In this document: positions 59,685 through 64,000 of the stretch, piece by piece | Position numbering within the stretch: position 1 is the stretch's first letter | How the letters are laid out: each line of letters opens with the position of its first letter | Assembly: GCA_036245805.1 (NCBI GenBank) | Contig: BTRK01000003.1 | Span: 28,607,715-28,671,714 of the forward strand | Source: Pristionchus mayeri | Lineage: Eukaryota; Nematoda; Chromadorea; Rhabditida; Neodiplogasteridae | Length of the DNA: 64,000 nt | Reading direction: 5' to 3' | The notes under the pieces: model-generated | What the model was told of the DNA's origin: nothing | Database searches by the model: none | What the model saw: the letters and a program-made list of their open reading frames with translations, nothing else | Program-made: the position numbers and the translations under genes

Positions 59685-61003
59685 AAAATCATCAAACAGC
59701 AAAGTATACCCGATTACGCAATGATCATAGAATTGATCGATGCGAGGAAGTACAGTAGGCCGCAAACTTCTGTAGCTGACCTGAAAAAAATTCATTTGTT
59801 CTTATTTCACGCTCACTGGGAAGGATGTCGCCGATGCAACTTGTTCTAACGAACGATGCATGCATGGTTTAATTGGCCTCAGCAAAGATGTATAAGATGG
59901 AACTATCTTTTCTCTCATAAATTCTCATTCTTTGTTCGCGAATATCATATCGTGATCGTTTGGGAATCAATGGATCGGTTATCTTTCGATTACACTGAAA
60001 GTAAATGGTGTTATACAATGAATGCATTTTGAGCAGAATTTGCTGGCCTCAATGAAGACTTTCAAGAATAGGAGCTAAGTCCAGCGGATCTGGATTCGGG
60101 AAAGTCCACCAAACAGACATCAGCTACAACAGTAAGTTAATTCTATCAATGGATTTATTTCGATTTCTGTAGGATAAACGCAGAAAGCAGGCGGTATGTG
60201 ATGATAAACAGTCGGCGAAACGAAGTGAAGCAGTTGGCTCTACACAAATCTTGCAGCTCTAAATAATTATACAGCGCCGTTTGGCAAATTCAGTGAGACT
60301 CAAGGCAAAAAACAACCGAACATTCTCGGAACGAACAAATATTACAGTAATCTATGGATTTGGGAGTAGCGCTATGTCACATCCACTGTTCTGGAATCCT
60401 TTCCATCTTAACTAATTTTCACGTTTAGCTTCCATATACTCATTCCACTGTCCATTTCCGCTATTGCTAAGCAAAAATAGGAAATGAACGAACGAGACTC
60501 CATGGTGATATATTTTGGTGTGCCCTCCCTTTCCAGCGAGTATCGACTTACGACGTCAGAAAAAAATGTTTACTCGGGGAGAGAAACAAGTGAAACGGAA
60601 AAGACGTAGGCATCAATTGTAACAGGACACCACAACATCATCACTGAGTTTAATATGTTGTTACCTCTACAACAGCGTGAAGTACTACTACGAGTAAGTC
60701 AACATCGACTATGAGATCGATTACGGTACCTCGATCTCTGAGAGATCGATTCAACGAGGAGCAAGCACACATGCGCACATAACGGTTATATAGGTTCTTC
60801 ATTGTTAGTCCGGATCGATAATCTCCGGTAGAAATGAACAAGCAAATGTGACGGTAGGGGATACTTTCTAACCAATCTACATGACAGCGTATTCAAATAC
60901 AAGTCGACGTCACTGTGGACTGCAAACAGGTAGTGAAAAGGCGAAGGCTTTTATGCAATCAGGGAGTGATGGGTGGGGAGGGGTGGCAGGGGGATTGGGC
61001 CAT

Positions 61004-62653
61004 TTAGGCACGGGGGGATGAGATCACATTGGGCGAGCAGTTTGGTCCACCGAGTAGCATGCCCGATGGCAGTGCGTAGGAGGAGTGCGGCACCGAGGGC
61101 ACGGGCGGCGGTGGAGAGTCGGAGCCGGAGCCAGAGCCGTTGCCGGCGATTGGGCAGTCCTGGCCACGGATCTGTTCCTCGGCCTCGAGCAGACGCTCCT
61201 GGAGGTAGTCAGACTTGCTGCGCTCCCAGAGCAGTTTCCTCTCCACTTCGTCACGGTTCTTCTCCATCACAGCCATGCGACGGGCGAGCTGAAATTTATC
61301 AATTGATAAATAAAAATACGAAATGGAAAATATAATCAATAATCGATTGAAAAATACCGTACCTCGTCGTGGTTCATCTCCTTGTACTTGTCGACGACGC
61401 ACTCCTGCCACGACTCTTCATATTGATCCTCGAATTCGTCCTCGCCCGTTAGCCCATCCTCGGCCTCCTCGCGTTGGCCGTTGGACTCGATATCTTCGCG
61501 ACGCAGCCGCTTCGCGCCGTCCTCCTCACGCTTCTGCAATTAAAATAATTAAATAATTATAATAAAATTAAAATTAATTTCATTATTGATAAAAAATATT
61601 AAATAAACCAGTTGATTTTGATAACCTAAAATAATAAAAAAATAATTTATCAACTACAGTAATAAAATAATCGACTACAGTAATAAAATATTTATCGATT
61701 GAATACGGTAATAAAATCAGATGACGACCCGACACCGTAATTATCAATCAACTACAGTAACCTAACCATTTAACAATCACCTACAGTAATCAAATTATAT
61801 CAAGAGTAAGTACAGTAATCAGCCGGTTATCGATCGATTACAGTAACCAAATCAATAATCAAACTAATTAGTATACTCAAATTAAATGTTCCTAGCCACT
61901 CCCAACTATCTCCCTATCACCCCTTCCTAGATGCCAGGGGGGCTGGCTTGACCTATGGCCTAGTGGGGGGAGGGCATCCCCCTCCCTCGCTCCGCCCACT
62001 TTCGAAAGTGCCCTAAGAAAAAGGACGCATACCTCCATGTCTTCGATGAGGAAGTCGTTGGTGTTGCGGGGTGCTGGGGGCGCACCGACGGAGAGGGTCC
62101 TGCAAGAAGAAGGAGTTAGTCCTACAGTACACCCTCCCCTAACCACCACACATCTCCTTACCGTATCCATCTGACGGCTTTCAGAGATATCTTTTGTCCA
62201 AACTAGACAGATGTAAGAGAGCCTCATAAACAATGATGGGGCAGAAAGATGTCCGAACCATTCCACACGAGTGTCCGGCCAGATAGAGAGAGACAGTGAG
62301 GGTGAGTGAGTCTGGGTCTCAAACCGAGTCGTAGAGACCTCTGAAGACACAACCATGTGTCCCCTCTTTCCAATGGTTTGCCTTAGGTATACAGAGGGAG
62401 AGGGGAAAGACAAGACTGCAAGAGAGACAGCAAAGACCCCTAGGGAGATATGTTTGTGGGGGTCGCACCTCTTCCTGCATTCGAGTGGCGGAGTGGCTGG
62501 GGATCGGTTGAATTCGCTGGCAGGACTGTCCCTCTCGCTCTTCTTCCTCGTCCTCCTTCCTCTTCTTCTCCTCGATCGCTTCGAGCACTCGCTCATTCCC
62601 ACACTTCGCTCTTCTTCTTCGCTGCTATCGCAGCGACCGCTCGTCGATGCCAT
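61004..62653 (-). CDS. HEXIM: HEXIM-family P-TEFb inhibitor, 4 exons, 235 aa
   Basis: HEXIM proteins bind 7SK snRNA and cyclin T, and hold CDK9 inactive, which restrains RNA polymerase II pause release. Exons: 62469-62653, 62033-62099, 61363-61533, 61004-61288; 708 nt, phases fit exactly. Residues 25-38 are an arginine-rich stretch (KRSRRRRGRRTRKK), matching the 7SK-binding motif. Residues 67-82 (GAPPAPRNTNDFLIED) align with the human APYNTTQFLMDD segment needed for kinase inhibition. An acidic region follows (about 106-130), then QYEESWQECVVDKYKEMNHD and a coiled coil to about 170, equivalent to the human SETYERYHTESLQNMSKQEL cyclin-T-binding domain. The C-terminus is a proline/serine tail. 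Human HEXIM1 has 359 residues; its long N-terminal regulatory part is missing here. The PYNT tetrapeptide is PRNT. A TATA box lies upstream. Confidence 0.85.
61540..61870. repeat. AT-rich intronic array of TACAGTAA-type words
   Basis: HEXIM intron 2 repeats CTACAGTAAT or its relatives (TACGGTAAT, CACCGTAAT) at irregular 20-40 base spacing, often followed by AAAAT or CAAAT. It is the densest cluster of the dispersed TACNGTA heptamer in the window. Confidence 0.6.
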
Positions 62654-62884
62654 CAGGGCTACGAATGAGTAGAGGAATGGTGATCTCCGCTTCGAGACGA
62701 GTTGAACGAGTACCCACACTCCGGGTTCCGACGATACTTGCTGCGGGCTGCACGGATGCTGCTGCACGGCTGCACGGACGTAGCACGCACAGACGACACG
62801 CTCTCTCACTCTCAGCTGGACGGGAAAGCTCCGCCCACACGAGAGTCTCTGGCACAAACTAAACAGGATCGGGCGACCGCGGAT

Positions 62885-62892
62885 CTTTTATA
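62885..62892 (-). promoter_or_regulatory. TATA box of HEXIM
   Basis: TATAAAAG on the minus strand, about 235 bases before the HEXIM ATG. It would place transcription start near 62860, leaving a 5' UTR of about 200 nt. No intron is needed to reach the ATG. Confidence 0.45.
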
Positions 62893-63711
62893 CCAACGCG
62901 AGCGACCGCAACGCGCGGAGCACTCGCGTCAAACCCCGCCCCACGAGAGACTGTGTGAAAAGTGGAGAGCGGCCAGAATAACGAGCGCTCACCTCTATGT
63001 AAATCGTGGATTTATGCGTATTTTTCGATGAATTTCGAAAATTCCTTAAAAATTCCGGTTAAGCTAGCGAAGAGCTATCGATTGAGGTAACAATAAGTGG
63101 GTGAATGGTGCATGTAATGGCAGGCAACAGCGGTTTCCAGATGAGTGTCCACCGCACTCGCGGGCTCTCCTCTCGGCCCCCATTTCTCCCCTCTCTTCGC
63201 CTCTGCCCGCTCTCCATTGCTTTCCACCGTCGTTTCTCTACTACTTCTGCGTACAAGTTGTTCCCTGCCGCCCAGCTTCACTCCTCTCCCCCTGATCCAC
63301 CTCGTATTCTCGGGTTACTTTTCCATAATCGACCAACAAATTGGAAGAAGAGTGGCGGAAATGGGAGGGAGAAAGAGGGCAGTCGCGACGCGTAAGGGAG
63401 AGGCGAGCGCATCCCTCCCCGCTCCGTCCCCCCCCTCGCCCCTTCTTCCCTCCGCACCAAACAACGGGGCGACCTAAGTGTCACATGTCTCTCCTCTTCT
63501 CAGATCTCTGTGTCCAGCAAGGCGGTCTTATAAATTACGACGAGATTATTCATTATGACCGAGCAGATGTACGAACGAGCCGCCTCTGAGGTAATTTCGT
63601 CATCCGCTCGATAAGCCGCGTATCTGCGAGATTGTGACTTTCGAAAATCGAAGCACTTTATTTCTCCTCTCTCCTTCGACATCATTGTCACTTCTCCCCT
63701 CATCCCTCCTT

Positions 63712-63742
63712 CCCCTAGGCGTGTTACTTAGAAGCCTAGGGG
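63712..63742. repeat. Short inverted repeat CCCCTAGGC / GCCTAGGGG
   Basis: Perfect 9-bp arms separated by 13 bases, upstream of HEXIM. Could form a hairpin on either strand; no function is indicated. Confidence 0.5.
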
Positions 63743-64000
63743 GGCAGTAGTCGATGTGCCTTCCCCTTCCTTCGTCTCGATAAGACAGAGTGGGAAGGAG
63801 GGGGGGGGGGGGGAGTGAGGGAGGGAGAGAGGGAGGATGGGGATACTAGACCAGTGTGCCACAACAGAGCGCAGACGAGGGAGTGCGGGACGCGATAGAG
63901 AGCTCGGTCAGACAGAGTGACGAGAGAGGGAAGACGAGTGTGGTGGGAGGATGGAGGGCACAGACGACCATTGTGGGGAGAGAGCGGACTACAGCATGTG

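Larger units (their letters stand above)
62654..64000. other. HEXIM upstream region
   Basis: No exon chain is visible to the right edge. It contains the HEXIM promoter, a 9-bp inverted repeat (63712-63720 with 63734-63742, CCCCTAGGC) and a run of 14 G at about 63797-63812 followed by a GGGA-rich tract. Confidence 0.5.

Noticed and set aside
61892..62857. 321-codon minus-strand frame over HEXIM exons 1 and 2
   Set aside because: Its middle reads HEXIM exons 1 and 2 in frame but runs through introns and 5' UTR; the spliced four-exon model explains the locus better.

Overview
The window reads as nuclear DNA of a nematode, probably a rhabditid or diplogastrid (Pristionchus-like) worm. The evidence is many small introns with TGCAG or TTCAG 3' splice sites, 3' splice sites placed at or just before initiator ATGs as in spliced-leader trans-splicing, RTE-, CR1- and mariner-type elements, and intronic tRNA genes. 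The species cannot be fixed from the sequence.

Almost all coding capacity is on the minus strand. From right to left the main genes are: a HEXIM-type P-TEFb inhibitor (61004-62653, 4 exons); a CREB-family bZIP factor with KID domain spread over 27 kb (32004-59384, 13 exons); the succinyl-CoA ligase alpha subunit (26761-29987, 11 exons); the proteasome adaptor ECM29 (5481-26190, 57 exons, 1,927 residues); a probable F-box gene (1551-2604); and the middle or 3' part of an unrecognised gene that runs off the left edge (35-666). For ECM29, SUCLG1, CREB and HEXIM the exon phases add up to an uninterrupted frame from ATG to stop, which is strong internal support for the models.

The ECM29 locus hosts other units. 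Its introns hold a tRNA-Glu(CTC) gene, a tRNA-Phe(GAA) gene, a mariner copy with one stop codon, two very long palindromic (foldback) elements, one of them split by a CR1-type retrotransposon, and a complete six-exon gene on the opposite strand. A decayed copy of ECM29 exon 39 with the neighbouring tRNA-Phe lies 9.9 kb away at 877-1072. A 5'-truncated RTE retrotransposon (3087-4880) separates the F-box gene from the ECM29 3' end.

The right half is mostly CREB introns (12.3 kb and 5.9 kb), where I see little coding sequence beyond one candidate short ORF and a candidate alternative first exon. The introns carry a dispersed palindromic heptamer, TACNGTA, which often overlaps the 5' splice site. 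This is the clearest unexplained pattern in the window.
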